NCBI GenBank assembly: GCA_022652985.1
Contig: JALCRY010000011.1
Span: forward strand, 1 to 50,422
DNA: 50,422 nucleotides
Direction of reading: 5' to 3'
From: Eubacteriaceae bacterium
Lineage (GTDB): Bacteria > Bacillota > Clostridia > Peptostreptococcales > Anaerovoracaceae
Below are positions 6,343 to 16,261 of this stretch, one piece after another; the first letter of the stretch is position 1; each line of letters starts with the position of its first letter. The position numbers were made by a program, and so were the translations under genes. The notes under the pieces were generated by a model. That model saw only the letters and a program-made list of their open reading frames with translations, searched no databases and had not been told where the DNA came from.

Positions 6343-9264
6343 ATGGGGCCAAGAATATCGGTTATTATACCGGCATATAATGAAGAGAAACATATAGCGA
6401 AAATGCTCGAATCTGTGAAAGCGCAGGTGTTTGAGGATTTTGAGGCTATTGTAATAAACGACGGATCGACGGACGGGACGCAGAAGGTAATCGACCGTTT
6501 CTGCGCAGAGGACGACAGGTTCAGATGCATTGAACAGGATAACCGCGGAACGGGTGCGGCGAGAAACGCCGGCATCGAGGAGGCCGCGGGAGAATACGTT
6601 GTGTTTTTCGATGCGGGCGACTATGCGTATCCTAATGCGCTCGAGAGCATGTACGCGGCGGTCAGGAATGTCATGGCGGACATTGCGATCGCGCATATAG
6701 AGGACGCGTTCGACAGCGATGTGTACGGATCGCAGGCGTCGTTCGAGCTCTCGCAGAAAAAGGAGATCGACAGGTACGATAAAAATATTCTGCTGACTCC
6801 TGAACCGAACAATAAGATATTCCGCCGCAGGGTCATCATCCAGAACGGCATCAGTTTCGACAATACGGAAAACGCGGAAGATGCGGATTTCCTGCTCGAC
6901 TTCCTGGACGCGGCAGACCGCATAACCGGCTGCGATGATCTGGTGTACAGAAGAAATCACCGGTCGAAGGCGGGACAGGCGTCGGCGACGAGCCTGATCA
7001 GCAGGGGCAACCTCGAGCGGATAAAAGAAATGAACGTGAATCTGGCAGCCCGCCTCGACGCGAGGATACAGACCGAGGAGGACCGGCTGGCGGAGAGCGC
7101 CGGCAGGGATTCGATGGAGTTCAGAGAAGAGCAGATGAAGCATGAAATATACCGCTCGGCTCTTTTCAAACGGTTCACGGAAATAATCCTGGATAATTAC
7201 TACAGATCAGTATGGATGATAGACGATGATGTTGTTGCGGAAACGGCGGAGATGTTCGGCGCGTATAAGCAGCAGATGTTCCCTGCGGACTGGAAGGATC
7301 TCTGCGCGGAGAACAGGGATCTGCGCATTACCAAAGACACGCTGATGACGCGGGCTGAACTGGCCGAAGATCCGCTGCTGACAGTAGTCATTTCCGATAT
7401 GCTGCCGGCGAAAGACGCGGCGGCTGTAGTCGATGCGTATTACAGGCAGAAACTGCCGGCCTTTGAGATGCGCGCGGCGGAAAAATTCCGCGGTCTGCTG
7501 GAAGAGCGTTACGGCGCGCTGCCGAATTTCGGATTTATCGATTCGTCGGCCGGGATAAAGAAGTTCAAAACGTCCGCGCTGAAGAACGCCGCGGGAAGAT
7601 ACATCATCTTCGTCGATGAGGGGATCGTTCCTTCGCGCCGTATAATAAAGCACATGTTCGACAGACTCGAAAAAACAGACGATGTGTATATTACTGCGAG
7701 GATCGACGGGATCAGAGCGCACGAGACGGTGTTCATCAACGAGTTCAGAGTCGTAAAAAACAGAACGCATTACAACAAGCTCGACTGGATGTGGGGCAAT
7801 AAGATGTTCCGTGTGAAGACGCTGAGGACCAAGAAAGTCCTGTTCAGCGACGATCCTGTCAGGGATATGGACAGGCTGTACAACAACTCGAAATATCAGA
7901 AGAGCACGCACTGCGGGTTCGTGTCGACACTGACCCAGTCCGACGTGCTTGCGAATGTAAAGAGCATTACCGTGAAAGCTGGGTATCCGTGCAAGCTGTG
8001 GTCGGAGGCGCGCAGACTGGCGCTGATCGAAAAATGGAATACCCCGGTCATTACTGCGGGCCAGAAAATAAAGAGGAAACGTCTGAAATACATGAGGCAG
8101 GGATATAAATTCCTCTCCCTCAAAGTGGCGTTCCCTTACGAATATAAGAAATATTCCCGGAAGCCGCTGGAGGACAAAGTCATTTTTGTCGAGCCGAGGC
8201 TGAAGAGCATAAGCAACAGCATGCAGCCGCTGCACCAGGCGTTTGAAGAGCGCGGAGATATAGTTATCAAAGATCATTACCTCGCGCATGAATTCGGGCG
8301 CTACAGAGAGCAGTACAAGAGGACGATGGCGTTCATGCGGGATCTCGCGACGGCGAAATATCTGATCATGGCCGAGGCGAACAGCACGCTGGGCGGGTTC
8401 GAAGTCAGAGAAGGCACGAAGGTCGTGCAGGTATGGCACGGCTGCGGCGCGTTCAAGAAGTTCGGGTTCGGAACGGCGGATCTTCTGTTCGGCGGAGACA
8501 GGAAAGAGCAGGAGAAATATCCGATGTATGCGAACTACGATCTCGTGACCGTCAGCAGTCCGGAAGTCGTCTGGGCGTATGAGGATGCAATGGGCATCAG
8601 CCACGAGTCGGGGATCGTGCAGCCGCTGGGAAGCAGCAGGACAGACACGTTCTATGACGAGGAATACAAAAGACAGGCGCGGGAGAAATTCGATGCGCTC
8701 ATCCCGGAGAGGAACGGCAGAAAAGTAATACTTTACGCGCCGACATTCCGCGGCAGAGTCACCAGGGCGCAGGCGCCTGATCAGCTCGACATAGCCGAGT
8801 TCGCGGAGAAATTCCGCGATGAATATATACTGGTAATAAAACACCATCCGATAGTGCGCGAGCTCCCGGATATTCCGGCTTCCTGTCAGGATTTCGCTTT
8901 CGATCTCACGCGCGGAAGCATGGATATCAACGAACTGCTGACAGTCGCGGATATTTGCATTTCCGACTATTCGTCGCTGGTGTTTGAATACTCCCTGATG
9001 GAGAGACCGATGATCTTCTTCGCCTATGACCTCGAGGATTACAACGACTGGCGCGGGTTCTACTATGACTACGACCAGCTGACACCGGGACCGGTGTTCA
9101 GGACGAACGATGAAATGATAGACTATATCGAGCATATAGACGAAAGATTTGACATAAAGGTTGTGCAGGATTTCCGGCAGAAATTCATGTCGGCGTGCGA
9201 CGGCCATGCGACGGAGCGCGTGCTTGATTTCCTGTTTGATGAAAACGGAGGAAACAATGATTGA
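6343..9264 (+). CDS. Bifunctional GT2 glycosyltransferase / CDP-glycerol glycerophosphotransferase
   Basis: The 973-aa protein joins two enzymes. Residues about 3-230 are a GT-A family 2 glycosyltransferase (SVIIPAYNEE, DGSTDGT at about 40-46, FFDAGD at about 88-93). Residues about 600-965 are a CDP-glycerol:poly(glycerophosphate) transferase domain with its marker motifs WHGCGAFKKFG (about 700), APTFRGR (about 800), HHP (about 834) and SDYSSLVFEYSL (about 874). A middle segment (about 240-600) holds a second degenerate GT-like region. Such enzymes build teichoic acid or related glycerol/ribitol phosphate polymers at the inner face of the membrane. First gene of the operon; its last 8 bases overlap the next gene. 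Confidence 0.85.
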   Translation: MGPRISVIIPAYNEEKHIAKMLESVKAQVFEDFEAIVINDGSTDGTQKVIDRFCAEDDRFRCIEQDNRGTGAARNAGIEEAAGEYVVFFDAGDYAYPNALESMYAAVRNVMADIAIAHIEDAFDSDVYGSQASFELSQKKEIDRYDKNILLTPEPNNKIFRRRVIIQNGISFDNTENAEDADFLLDFLDAADRITGCDDLVYRRNHRSKAGQASATSLISRGNLERIKEMNVNLAARLDARIQTEEDRLAESAGRDSMEFREEQMKHEIYRSALFKRFTEIILDNYYRSVWMIDDDVVAETAEMFGAYKQQMFPADWKDLCAENRDLRITKDTLMTRAELAEDPLLTVVISDMLPAKDAAAVVDAYYRQKLPAFEMRAAEKFRGLLEERYGALPNFGFIDSSAGIKKFKTSALKNAAGRYIIFVDEGIVPSRRIIKHMFDRLEKTDDVYITARIDGIRAHETVFINEFRVVKNRTHYNKLDWMWGNKMFRVKTLRTKKVLFSDDPVRDMDRLYNNSKYQKSTHCGFVSTLTQSDVLANVKSITVKAGYPCKLWSEARRLALIEKWNTPVITAGQKIKRKRLKYMRQGYKFLSLKVAFPYEYKKYSRKPLEDKVIFVEPRLKSISNSMQPLHQAFEERGDIVIKDHYLAHEFGRYREQYKRTMAFMRDLATAKYLIMAEANSTLGGFEVREGTKVVQVWHGCGAFKKFGFGTADLLFGGDRKEQEKYPMYANYDLVTVSSPEVVWAYEDAMGISHESGIVQPLGSSRTDTFYDEEYKRQAREKFDALIPERNGRKVILYAPTFRGRVTRAQAPDQLDIAEFAEKFRDEYILVIKHHPIVRELPDIPASCQDFAFDLTRGSMDINELLTVADICISDYSSLVFEYSLMERPMIFFAYDLEDYNDWRGFYYDYDQLTPGPVFRTNDEMIDYIEHIDERFDIKVVQDFRQKFMSACDGHATERVLDFLFDENGGNND

Positions 9265-10429
9265 TCTGGTGAAAAAACGCGTAAAAGGGATACTGACGGC
9301 AGGTTCGTTTTTTGCGGTCAACAGAGCGATGATACCGTTCACGAAAGTAGACCCTAAAAAAGTGCTTTTCGCTTCTGATGTCAGAAAAGAGATCGGCGGA
9401 AACATGAAATTCGTTTATGACTGGCTGCCGAAGGACAAGTACAGGATCGTGACAGACTTCAAGGCGGACCGCCGGATAAAGAGGACGCTGAAGCAGGACC
9501 TGACGCTGGTCTACAACATGACCACCTGCCATTACATGCTGCTCGAGGATTACTTCAGATACACTTCATACATGAAAGTGAGGAAGGGGCAGGAAATCGT
9601 CCAGCTGTGGCACGGAGCAGGCGCGTACAAGAAGTTCGGATTCAGCAGAGCGAACGGCGATGAGGGCATAAAGATCCACAAGGGCTACAGAAAATACGCC
9701 AAGGCGATCGTCAGCGCCGAGCCGATCAGGAAGTGCTATGCCGAAGCTTTCGACATTGCGCTGCAGAAGGTGCAGGCGACGGGCGTTCCGCGCACGGATA
9801 TATTCTTCGATCAGGAATACATCAAAAACAAAAGGGAGGAACTTTACCGCGACTTCCCGTTCCTGAAGGACAAGAAAGTTATACTGTTTGCGCCGACATA
9901 CCGGGGAACGCGGGCCGAAGATGCGGCCTACGACTTCGACAAGATCATGCCGGACAAATTCTGTGATGCGCTGGGAGAAGATTACGTGTTCATTTTCAAA
10001 TGGCATCCGGCGACGTACAACAATCTGAAAATCGAGGAAAAACAGGCTTACGACCTGGAAAAATATAACGGGTTCTTCCATGATCTTTCGCAGGCGAGAG
10101 ATATCAACGACCTGCTGCTCGTGACGGACGTGCTCATCACCGACTATTCCTCGGTGATCTTCGACTATCTGCTCACGGACAAACCGATCGTTTATTACAC
10201 ATACGATCAGGAGGACTACGAAGGCGGACGCGGGATCTACTTCGATTTCGACACCTATGTCTACGGCCGCGTGGCGCGGGATCAGGATGAACTGATCGAG
10301 GCGATCAGGGCCGGCGACATGTGCGAAGACAAGAGAGAAGCATTTAGAAACAGGTTTATGTCGGCGTGTGACGGACGCTCGACCGAAAAGACCTGCGAGT
10401 GGATATTCAACGATAAACTGGAGAACTGA
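9257..10429 (+). CDS. CDP-glycerol (or CDP-ribitol) glycerophosphotransferase family protein
   Basis: The 390-aa protein is a single-domain teichoic acid polymerase/primase type enzyme. It transfers polyol phosphate from a CDP carrier to a growing chain. Family motifs are in order: LWHGAGAYKKFGF (about 117), APTYRGTR (about 211), WHPAT (about 249), TDYSSVIFDYLL (about 294), with Asp/Ser typical of the donor site. I chose ATG 9257, which has GGAGGAA just upstream and overlaps the previous stop by 8 bp. Longer in-frame extension would fall entirely inside the previous gene. The stop is separated by one base from the next start. Substrate (glycerol versus ribitol) cannot be told; the neighbouring tarI/tarJ-like genes favour ribitol for at least one of the three paralogs. 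Confidence 0.85.
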   Translation: MIDLVKKRVKGILTAGSFFAVNRAMIPFTKVDPKKVLFASDVRKEIGGNMKFVYDWLPKDKYRIVTDFKADRRIKRTLKQDLTLVYNMTTCHYMLLEDYFRYTSYMKVRKGQEIVQLWHGAGAYKKFGFSRANGDEGIKIHKGYRKYAKAIVSAEPIRKCYAEAFDIALQKVQATGVPRTDIFFDQEYIKNKREELYRDFPFLKDKKVILFAPTYRGTRAEDAAYDFDKIMPDKFCDALGEDYVFIFKWHPATYNNLKIEEKQAYDLEKYNGFFHDLSQARDINDLLLVTDVLITDYSSVIFDYLLTDKPIVYYTYDQEDYEGGRGIYFDFDTYVYGRVARDQDELIEAIRAGDMCEDKREAFRNRFMSACDGRSTEKTCEWIFNDKLEN

Positions 10430-10430
10430 T

Positions 10431-11549
10431 ATGGAGATAATAATCGACATCGGCAAAGGTCTGCTGGGGTTAATATACTGTTTCCACAAACTTGCGAAAG
10501 TACATCCGAAAAAAATCACGATCGTCAGCAGGCAGGGAAACAGTCCGTCGGTCGACATAGAACTTCTGGCGGCGGAGCTCAGGAAGCAGTGTCCCGACGC
10601 CGAAATAGAAGTGCTCTGCCGCACGCTCGATTCGAAGGTATCGTACCTCGGGCACATGGCCGGAAAGCAGATGCATGCCATAGCGACATCGAAAGTACTC
10701 GTCCTTGACAGTTACTGCATCGCGGCGAGCATCCTGCATCACAGGAAATCCCTGAAGATCATCCAGATGTGGCATGCGATGGGCGGCTATAAAAAATTCG
10801 GCAAAAGCATACTCGATATGGAGGAAGGCTCTTCAGCCAGACTCGCGGACGCCATGGACATGCACAGGAATTATGACCTGATCCTGGCAAGCAGCGAGGA
10901 AAGCGCGAAATTCTTCGGCGAGGCATTCGGCTATGACCGATCGTATTTCAAAATACTGCCGCTGCCGAGGACCGACCTGCTGCGCGACCGCAGATACATG
11001 GAGAAGAAAAAGGCGGAAATACTCAAAGCATATCCGGAGCTTGCGGGCAGAAAAATAATCCTGTACGCCCCGACCTTCAGGAAGGCGGCGGCCGGCGGGA
11101 TGACTATGCGCGAGGCGGCGGCTGATCTGGCGGAAGAAGCGGCGCGCGCCGGATATACGGCAGTAATGGCTCCTCATCCCCTGATGACAGGTCACGATAT
11201 TGCCGACGATGCGGTGGTGTGCTCGGAGTTCACTTCAATGGAACTCCTCTCCTGCGCGGACTGCTTCGTCACCGACTATTCGGCGATGATATACGAAGCC
11301 GCGATAGCGGGCGTGCCGGTATATATGTATGCTTTCGATAAATCCTCGTACGGTTCAAAGCGCGGGTTCTACATCGATCCGGAGAAAGACCTGCCGTGGG
11401 AGATGCACGATACGGCGGAAAAAGTCATTACTGCGGTCGAAAATGCGGAATGCGACATGGAGGCCCAGCAGCGGTTCGCCGATAAATACGTCGATGCGCG
11501 CAGCGGCTGCACCGCGGAGCTTGCGGAGACCATACTATCGATGATATAA
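10431..11549 (+). CDS. CDP-glycerol (or CDP-ribitol) glycerophosphotransferase family protein, second stand-alone copy
   Basis: The 372-aa protein has the same family motifs as its neighbour: WHAMGGYKKFG (about 114), LYAPTFRK (about 211), PHP (about 248) and VTDYSAMIYEAA (about 281). It is more diverged at the N-terminus (MEIIIDIGKGLLGL...), matching the TarB/TarF/TarL-like class that contains a short hydrophobic start. ATG 10431 begins one base after the previous stop. The three consecutive polymerase-type genes suggest separate priming and elongation steps of one polymer. Confidence 0.83.
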   Translation: MEIIIDIGKGLLGLIYCFHKLAKVHPKKITIVSRQGNSPSVDIELLAAELRKQCPDAEIEVLCRTLDSKVSYLGHMAGKQMHAIATSKVLVLDSYCIAASILHHRKSLKIIQMWHAMGGYKKFGKSILDMEEGSSARLADAMDMHRNYDLILASSEESAKFFGEAFGYDRSYFKILPLPRTDLLRDRRYMEKKKAEILKAYPELAGRKIILYAPTFRKAAAGGMTMREAAADLAEEAARAGYTAVMAPHPLMTGHDIADDAVVCSEFTSMELLSCADCFVTDYSAMIYEAAIAGVPVYMYAFDKSSYGSKRGFYIDPEKDLPWEMHDTAEKVITAVENAECDMEAQQRFADKYVDARSGCTAELAETILSMI

Positions 11550-11596
11550 TAATATATTGAGTTATTTAACATCAGACAGAAAGGATATTTATATAC

Positions 11597-12310
11597 ATGA
11601 TATTTGGATTGGTATTGGCCGGCGGGATCGGCAGGCGTATGGGGTCGGAGATCCCGAAGCAGTATCTCAAGGTCGGCGGCAAGGCCATTATTTCATATAC
11701 GGTCGAGCAGTTCGCGCGCAACAGACAGCTGGAAAAAGTAATAGTACTGGTGCCTGAGGACTGGGTCGATTATACGGAAGATCTGATGAAAGAGGACCTC
11801 AGGGAGTTTATCGACAGGATCGACGTCACCGAGGGCGGCGAAATGAGAAACGACACGATCATGAACGGCATCGCCTATCTGGAGAAGAGCTATTCCATCG
11901 ATGAGGAGACTATCGTAGTCACGCACGATGCGGTCAGGCCTTTCGTGACGCAGAAGATAATCGATGAAAACATTGAAGCGCTGAAGACATTTACGGCCTG
12001 CGATACGGTCATTCCGGCAACGGATACCATCGTTGAGAGCATGGACAATGAATTCATTTCCAGCATTCCGGACAGGTCGAAGCTGTATCAGGGGCAGACA
12101 CCGCAGTCGTTCAGGGCGGAAACGTTCAAGAAGCTTTACAATTCGCTTTCCGATGAGGACAAGATAATCCTTACGGATGCGGCGAAGGTGTTCGTCATCA
12201 AGGGAGAAAAGGTTGCCCTCGTTGAAGGCGCCTCGGGAAACATAAAAGTGACATATCCGTCCGACCTCGAGCTAGCGGACTCGCTGCTGGCGGGCGGAAA
12301 GAACAAATAA
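11597..12310 (+). CDS. tarI: Ribitol-5-phosphate cytidylyltransferase (IspD/TarI family)
   Basis: The 237-aa nucleotidyltransferase has the IspD/TarI signature: GLVLAGGIGRRMG with PKQYL (residues about 4-24), VTHDAVRPFV (about 110-119) and TPQSF (about 171-175). IspD makes CDP-methylerythritol; TarI makes CDP-ribitol from ribitol-5-phosphate and CTP for teichoic acid. The two cannot be separated by motif alone. I prefer TarI because the next gene is a TarJ-type reductase and the three genes before it are CDP-polyol phosphotransferases. ATG 11597 follows GAAAGGA. The gap to the previous gene is 47 bp and AT-rich, without a clear promoter. Confidence 0.8.
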   Translation: MIFGLVLAGGIGRRMGSEIPKQYLKVGGKAIISYTVEQFARNRQLEKVIVLVPEDWVDYTEDLMKEDLREFIDRIDVTEGGEMRNDTIMNGIAYLEKSYSIDEETIVVTHDAVRPFVTQKIIDENIEALKTFTACDTVIPATDTIVESMDNEFISSIPDRSKLYQGQTPQSFRAETFKKLYNSLSDEDKIILTDAAKVFVIKGEKVALVEGASGNIKVTYPSDLELADSLLAGGKNK

Positions 12311-12326
12311 ATCGGAGGAAGCAAAA

Positions 12327-13355
12327 GTGGAGAATACTATTTACAGTCTGGTCGAACCTAAAAAAATCATTGCGGTACCGGACGAGATCGATGAAAGCAG
12401 CGATATCGTCGTTGTGAAACCGACGCACCTTTCGATCTGCCATGCGGATCAGAGATATTACCAGGGGATGAGACCGCCGGAAATACTGGCGAAGAAACTG
12501 CCGATGGCTCTTATCCATGAGTGCCGGGGCACCGTGGTGTGCGACAGCAGGGGCGAGTTCACGCCGGGGCAGGTCGTAGTAATGGTCCCGAATACTCCGT
12601 TAGAGAAGGATGATGTCATCGCGGAGAATTATCTCCGTTCGTCAAAATTCCGCGCGAGCGGCTTCGACGGTTTCATGCAGGATAAAGTCGCTGTCAGACG
12701 CGACCGCGTGATCCCGGTGCCTGACGGAGTGGATCCGGACGTGGCCGCATTTTCGGAAATGTGTTCGGTCAGCTACCATGTAATAGACAGAATGGACAGG
12801 ATAGCTCATTCGAGAAGAGATATCATCGGCGTATGGGGCGAAGGAAACCTCGGCTATTTCACAGCGCTGCTGTTAAAGAAGAGATTCACGGATTCCAGGA
12901 TCTATCTCTTCGGCGTCGTGGAAGACAAGATGGCGGAATTCACTTTCGTCGACAAGACGTTCAGCGTAAACGATATACCGGAGGATGTGCATGTGGATCA
13001 TGCGTTTGAATGCGTCGGCGGCAAGTACAGCGCCGCGGCCATAAATCAGATCATTGATCCCGTTATCAATCCGGAGGGCACGATCGCGCTCATGGGAGTA
13101 TCCGAGGACAATGTTCCGCTCAACACCAGAATGATACTGGAAAGAGGACTGAGACTGTTCGGTTCGAGCCGCAGCGGCAGTGCGGACTTCACACATCTCA
13201 TGGAGCTCTATGCTAAATATCCGGATGTCCCGGAACTGCTGAGAGCAGTCATCGGGGATGTCATTGATGTCAGCACCATCGACGATATACATACGGCATT
13301 TGCCAAAGACATGGCGAACGGCAGCCGAAAGACTGTCATGCGCTGGGGACTGTAA
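12327..13355 (+). CDS. tarJ: Ribulose-5-phosphate reductase, TarJ-like (zinc-type MDR)
   Basis: The 342-aa medium-chain dehydrogenase/reductase carries the TarJ hallmark SICHADQRYYQG (about residues 36-47), an IHECRGTVV segment for the catalytic zinc site, and a Rossmann dinucleotide site VWGEGNLGYF (about 171-180). TarJ reduces ribulose-5-phosphate to ribitol-5-phosphate with NADPH, feeding TarI. The start is GTG 12327, preceded by CGGAGGAAG (12312-12320). It follows the tarI-like gene by 16 bp, reproducing the tarIJ pair of ribitol-teichoic-acid bacteria. Confidence 0.82.
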   Translation: MENTIYSLVEPKKIIAVPDEIDESSDIVVVKPTHLSICHADQRYYQGMRPPEILAKKLPMALIHECRGTVVCDSRGEFTPGQVVVMVPNTPLEKDDVIAENYLRSSKFRASGFDGFMQDKVAVRRDRVIPVPDGVDPDVAAFSEMCSVSYHVIDRMDRIAHSRRDIIGVWGEGNLGYFTALLLKKRFTDSRIYLFGVVEDKMAEFTFVDKTFSVNDIPEDVHVDHAFECVGGKYSAAAINQIIDPVINPEGTIALMGVSEDNVPLNTRMILERGLRLFGSSRSGSADFTHLMELYAKYPDVPELLRAVIGDVIDVSTIDDIHTAFAKDMANGSRKTVMRWGL

Positions 13356-13379
13356 TTTTTATGCAGAGAGGGGTCAGGT

Positions 13380-14516
13380 ATGTTGAATGTTAAAGCAAAA
13401 AAAATTCTCACTGTCGTGCTGTGTGCGGCGGTCGCAGTTTGTTTTGGTTTCCCGTATATGGGGACGGCTCACGGCGTGACGGAAACGGTTTTCCATGACA
13501 GAGGAAGCGCATCCGCCAACAGAACGGCGCTCAAGCAGCTGCTCGGAGGAGACGAGGAAAAGGTCATAACGATCGCTGACGACATCAAGATCGACAAATT
13601 CCTCAAGATCGGCGACAATACGACGATCAATGCTTACGGACATTCGATCACGACCACGGAAAAGAAGGGCGTAATAGAAAACTACGCCGACGCTCTTAAT
13701 TACGGAGCACTGAAGAACGTTACTATAAACGGAGGCACCTGGAGAGCGGCGTCCGGATACAAGAAAACAATGATGAGGTTTGCTCATGCCGACGGCATCA
13801 CGGTCCGCGACGCGACGATATACGCGAATTATGAAGGCCACGGCATCGAACTGATCGCCTGCAGAAATGTGCTGATCGACAACTGCAAACTTTACGCCGA
13901 GGGTACATGTTCGTCATCGTGCCATGAGGAGCAGCTGCAGATAGACCTCGCCGCACCGAGCACCGCGCCGGGATTCAAAAGTGAGACCGGCACCAAATAC
14001 TGGAACGGCGCGCCGTGCAAAAACATTACTGTGACGAACTGCACGGTCAAAGGAGCCAGAGCGGTATGCGCCAACTTCACCAAGAAGCCGAGCGAATCGA
14101 AATATCGTACCGCCAAGAATTATCACAGCAATATCACTATAAAAAACTGCAAACTCACGGGGAAGAACGCGGAGCCGCTTGCTCTGTTCAACACGAAGAG
14201 CTGTACAGTTACGGGAAATACAATTATCAATAACACGAAATCACGCACTTCGTATTCGGTCGGATGTCATGTGGCCATGATGGAAGGCACAGGACCGGCT
14301 GCTTCGAAGAGCAATAAGGTGATCATCAGCAATAATACTATCAAAGGGGCGAGGAATTCGATTTTCGTCTTCTCGCACAACTCGAAGAAATTCGGAACTG
14401 TTAAGATAACAGGAAACAATTGTTACTGCAAAGCGGGGAAGGCAAGCGCAATTTATGCCAGGAAAGGCGTGGCGCTTTCACTGACAAAATCAGGCAACAA
14501 GACACATACATGGTAA
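13380..14516 (+). CDS. Secreted right-handed beta-helix protein
   Basis: The 378-aa product has a signal peptide (about residues 1-31, AHG near the cleavage point). The body contains repeated asparagine- and glycine-rich rungs (NVTINGGTW, VRDATIYANYEGHGIELIACRNVLIDNCKLY, NITVTNCTV, NITIKNCKLTG, CTVTGNTIINN, KVIISNNTI, VKITGNN). These are typical of pectate-lyase/polygalacturonase-like parallel beta-helices that bind or cleave polysaccharides. No catalytic residues can be assigned. It sits 24 bp after tarJ, in the envelope operon, so a role on a cell-surface glycopolymer is a reasonable inference. Confidence 0.7.
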   Translation: MLNVKAKKILTVVLCAAVAVCFGFPYMGTAHGVTETVFHDRGSASANRTALKQLLGGDEEKVITIADDIKIDKFLKIGDNTTINAYGHSITTTEKKGVIENYADALNYGALKNVTINGGTWRAASGYKKTMMRFAHADGITVRDATIYANYEGHGIELIACRNVLIDNCKLYAEGTCSSSCHEEQLQIDLAAPSTAPGFKSETGTKYWNGAPCKNITVTNCTVKGARAVCANFTKKPSESKYRTAKNYHSNITIKNCKLTGKNAEPLALFNTKSCTVTGNTIINNTKSRTSYSVGCHVAMMEGTGPAASKSNKVIISNNTIKGARNSIFVFSHNSKKFGTVKITGNNCYCKAGKASAIYARKGVALSLTKSGNKTHTW

Positions 14517-14601
14517 TGTGAAAATCTTGTGGAAATTATTTCCGCACGTGGAAATCCGATGAAAGTTGTGGTATTATGTCAAGCGTTAGGAGGAGTTGAG
14601 C

Positions 14602-16236
14602 TTGAAAATATCATTCAGGCCGATGAGGTTTGTAATAATTACATTTGTTATATTGCTTGCGGCAGTTCTTGTGCCGCAAGTTGTTTATGCCAAAAGCGGG
14701 CCGTCGAAGGTGGTCTGGGCAAATTCAGGTTCAGTCCACACGATCACTGTCGGCGAAGATTTTGATTTTAACGCCAAAGTGTATCCGTCGAGTGTTTCGG
14801 GTACCGTCAAATACAAGAGCAGCAATAAAAGCGTGGCGACGGTCACATCCAAGGGTGTTGTGAAAGGCATAAGCCGCGGGAAATGCACCATTACCGCCAC
14901 CACCAAGGCGAAGCCGAAAAAATCGGTGAAATGCACGGTCTATGTCGGCACGAAGGCGACTTCTGTGGAATGGAACAATACTGAGGACACAAGAGTCATA
15001 TATGTAGGCAAGAAATTCGATTTCAATACGACGGTTTACCCGACGAACGCTTCGTTCAGGAAGGTAAAGTATTCTATTGGAAATTCAAATATAGCGACGG
15101 TCACCAAGGAAGGAGTCGTGAGGGCGAAGTCCAACGGCACTACTCACGTGACTGCCACGACGCTGGACGGCACTAAGAAGACTGTCACCTGCACTATCAA
15201 AGTGAAAACCAGGGTGGCGGATATCAAGCTGTCCTCGAAGAGCAAGACCTGCTTTGTCAATGACAAGAGGCAGATAAAGAGCAGAGTGACTCCGTCGACC
15301 GCCAGTGATAAGACGGTCGCCTGGACCAGCGAGGATCCTTCAGTCGCCACGGTCGATGAATCAGGGACTGTTACGGGCGTATCGTCCGGAGTGGCCGAGA
15401 TCAAGGCTGAAGCCGAAGACGGCAGCGGGAAGACCAAAACATATAAAATATATGTACGGGGGAGTCTTTCACCGAGTGAAGGTTTCTTTATCGCGCACAG
15501 AGGTTATTCGGGACTTTACCCGGAGAATACTCTGGAGGCGGTGCGCGCGGCATCGGGCCGCGGGTTCGGTGGTGTGGAAATCGATTTCTGGGCCTGCAAA
15601 AATGATACCGGCGGCACTGATCTTATGATCATGCATGACGGAGATCTGAACCGCATGTGCGGAGCAGATGTGAGCATAAAGAAAGTTAATCTCGCCAACA
15701 GGGCGAATTATCCGGTTATCTACGGCAACGGCAACGAGTCCGGGCAGACGTATCTCATACCTACGGTGCAGGAATTCCTCGATGCCATGAAGTATTCGGG
15801 ACTGAAGCTGGAGATCGAGATGAAGGACACCTCGATCAGCACGGCCGGAGCGCAGGAACTGCTGAAAGAGATACATGATGCCGGCGTGGATTCACAGGTT
15901 GTCGTGACCAGCGCCAATAAAAAGAGCCTGGTGACATTTGCGGACACTTCGGTCGTCTGCAGCGACGGCACGACGGTTTATGGCAAAGATATCAACAGAG
16001 AGTTCATACTGGGCGTTGATTCTGAAGCCGACCTGGATACGCTTATCAAATGGGCTCATAATCAGGGACTGTACGGCGTGAACGTAAGATATTCCCTGCT
16101 GACACAGAATACTGTCGACCGCATCCATGACTACGGCATGAAGGTCACGGCCTGGGTCGTAAAAGACCGCGGCATCGCGGCGGACATGATCCGCATGGGC
16201 GTCGATTCTATTACTTTGAACAATACACTTTGGTAG
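14602..16236 (+). CDS. Secreted Big_2-repeat glycerophosphodiester phosphodiesterase
   Basis: The 544-aa protein has an N-terminal signal peptide (ending near VVYAKS), three bacterial Ig-like group 2 domains (about residues 30-115, 118-200 and 205-285, each with the VATV...GVVKG/TVTGVS pattern) and a C-terminal GDPD domain. The GDPD shows AHRG (about 298), PENT (about 307), EIDF (about 326), HDG (about 344) and EIEMKD (about 404), i.e. the catalytic His pair and metal ligands. GDPD hydrolyses glycerophosphodiesters, so outside the cell it may trim glycerol-phosphate polymers. Start is TTG 14602, 8 nt after AGGAGG (14588-14593). An upstream in-frame TTG at 14596 lies too close to that site. 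Confidence 0.85.
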   Translation: MKISFRPMRFVIITFVILLAAVLVPQVVYAKSGPSKVVWANSGSVHTITVGEDFDFNAKVYPSSVSGTVKYKSSNKSVATVTSKGVVKGISRGKCTITATTKAKPKKSVKCTVYVGTKATSVEWNNTEDTRVIYVGKKFDFNTTVYPTNASFRKVKYSIGNSNIATVTKEGVVRAKSNGTTHVTATTLDGTKKTVTCTIKVKTRVADIKLSSKSKTCFVNDKRQIKSRVTPSTASDKTVAWTSEDPSVATVDESGTVTGVSSGVAEIKAEAEDGSGKTKTYKIYVRGSLSPSEGFFIAHRGYSGLYPENTLEAVRAASGRGFGGVEIDFWACKNDTGGTDLMIMHDGDLNRMCGADVSIKKVNLANRANYPVIYGNGNESGQTYLIPTVQEFLDAMKYSGLKLEIEMKDTSISTAGAQELLKEIHDAGVDSQVVVTSANKKSLVTFADTSVVCSDGTTVYGKDINREFILGVDSEADLDTLIKWAHNQGLYGVNVRYSLLTQNTVDRIHDYGMKVTAWVVKDRGIAADMIRMGVDSITLNNTLW

Positions 16237-16261
16237 ACCGCGCTTGAGCGGGGAGAATGAT

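Noticed and set aside
7207-9405. Very long open frame on the minus strand (732 codons) and similar ones at 18992-20428 (plus) and 16382-17680 (minus)
   Set aside because: They are antisense to clear genes with strong domain motifs, lack ribosome sites, and encode Arg/His/Val-rich sequence typical of shadow frames in GC-rich genes.
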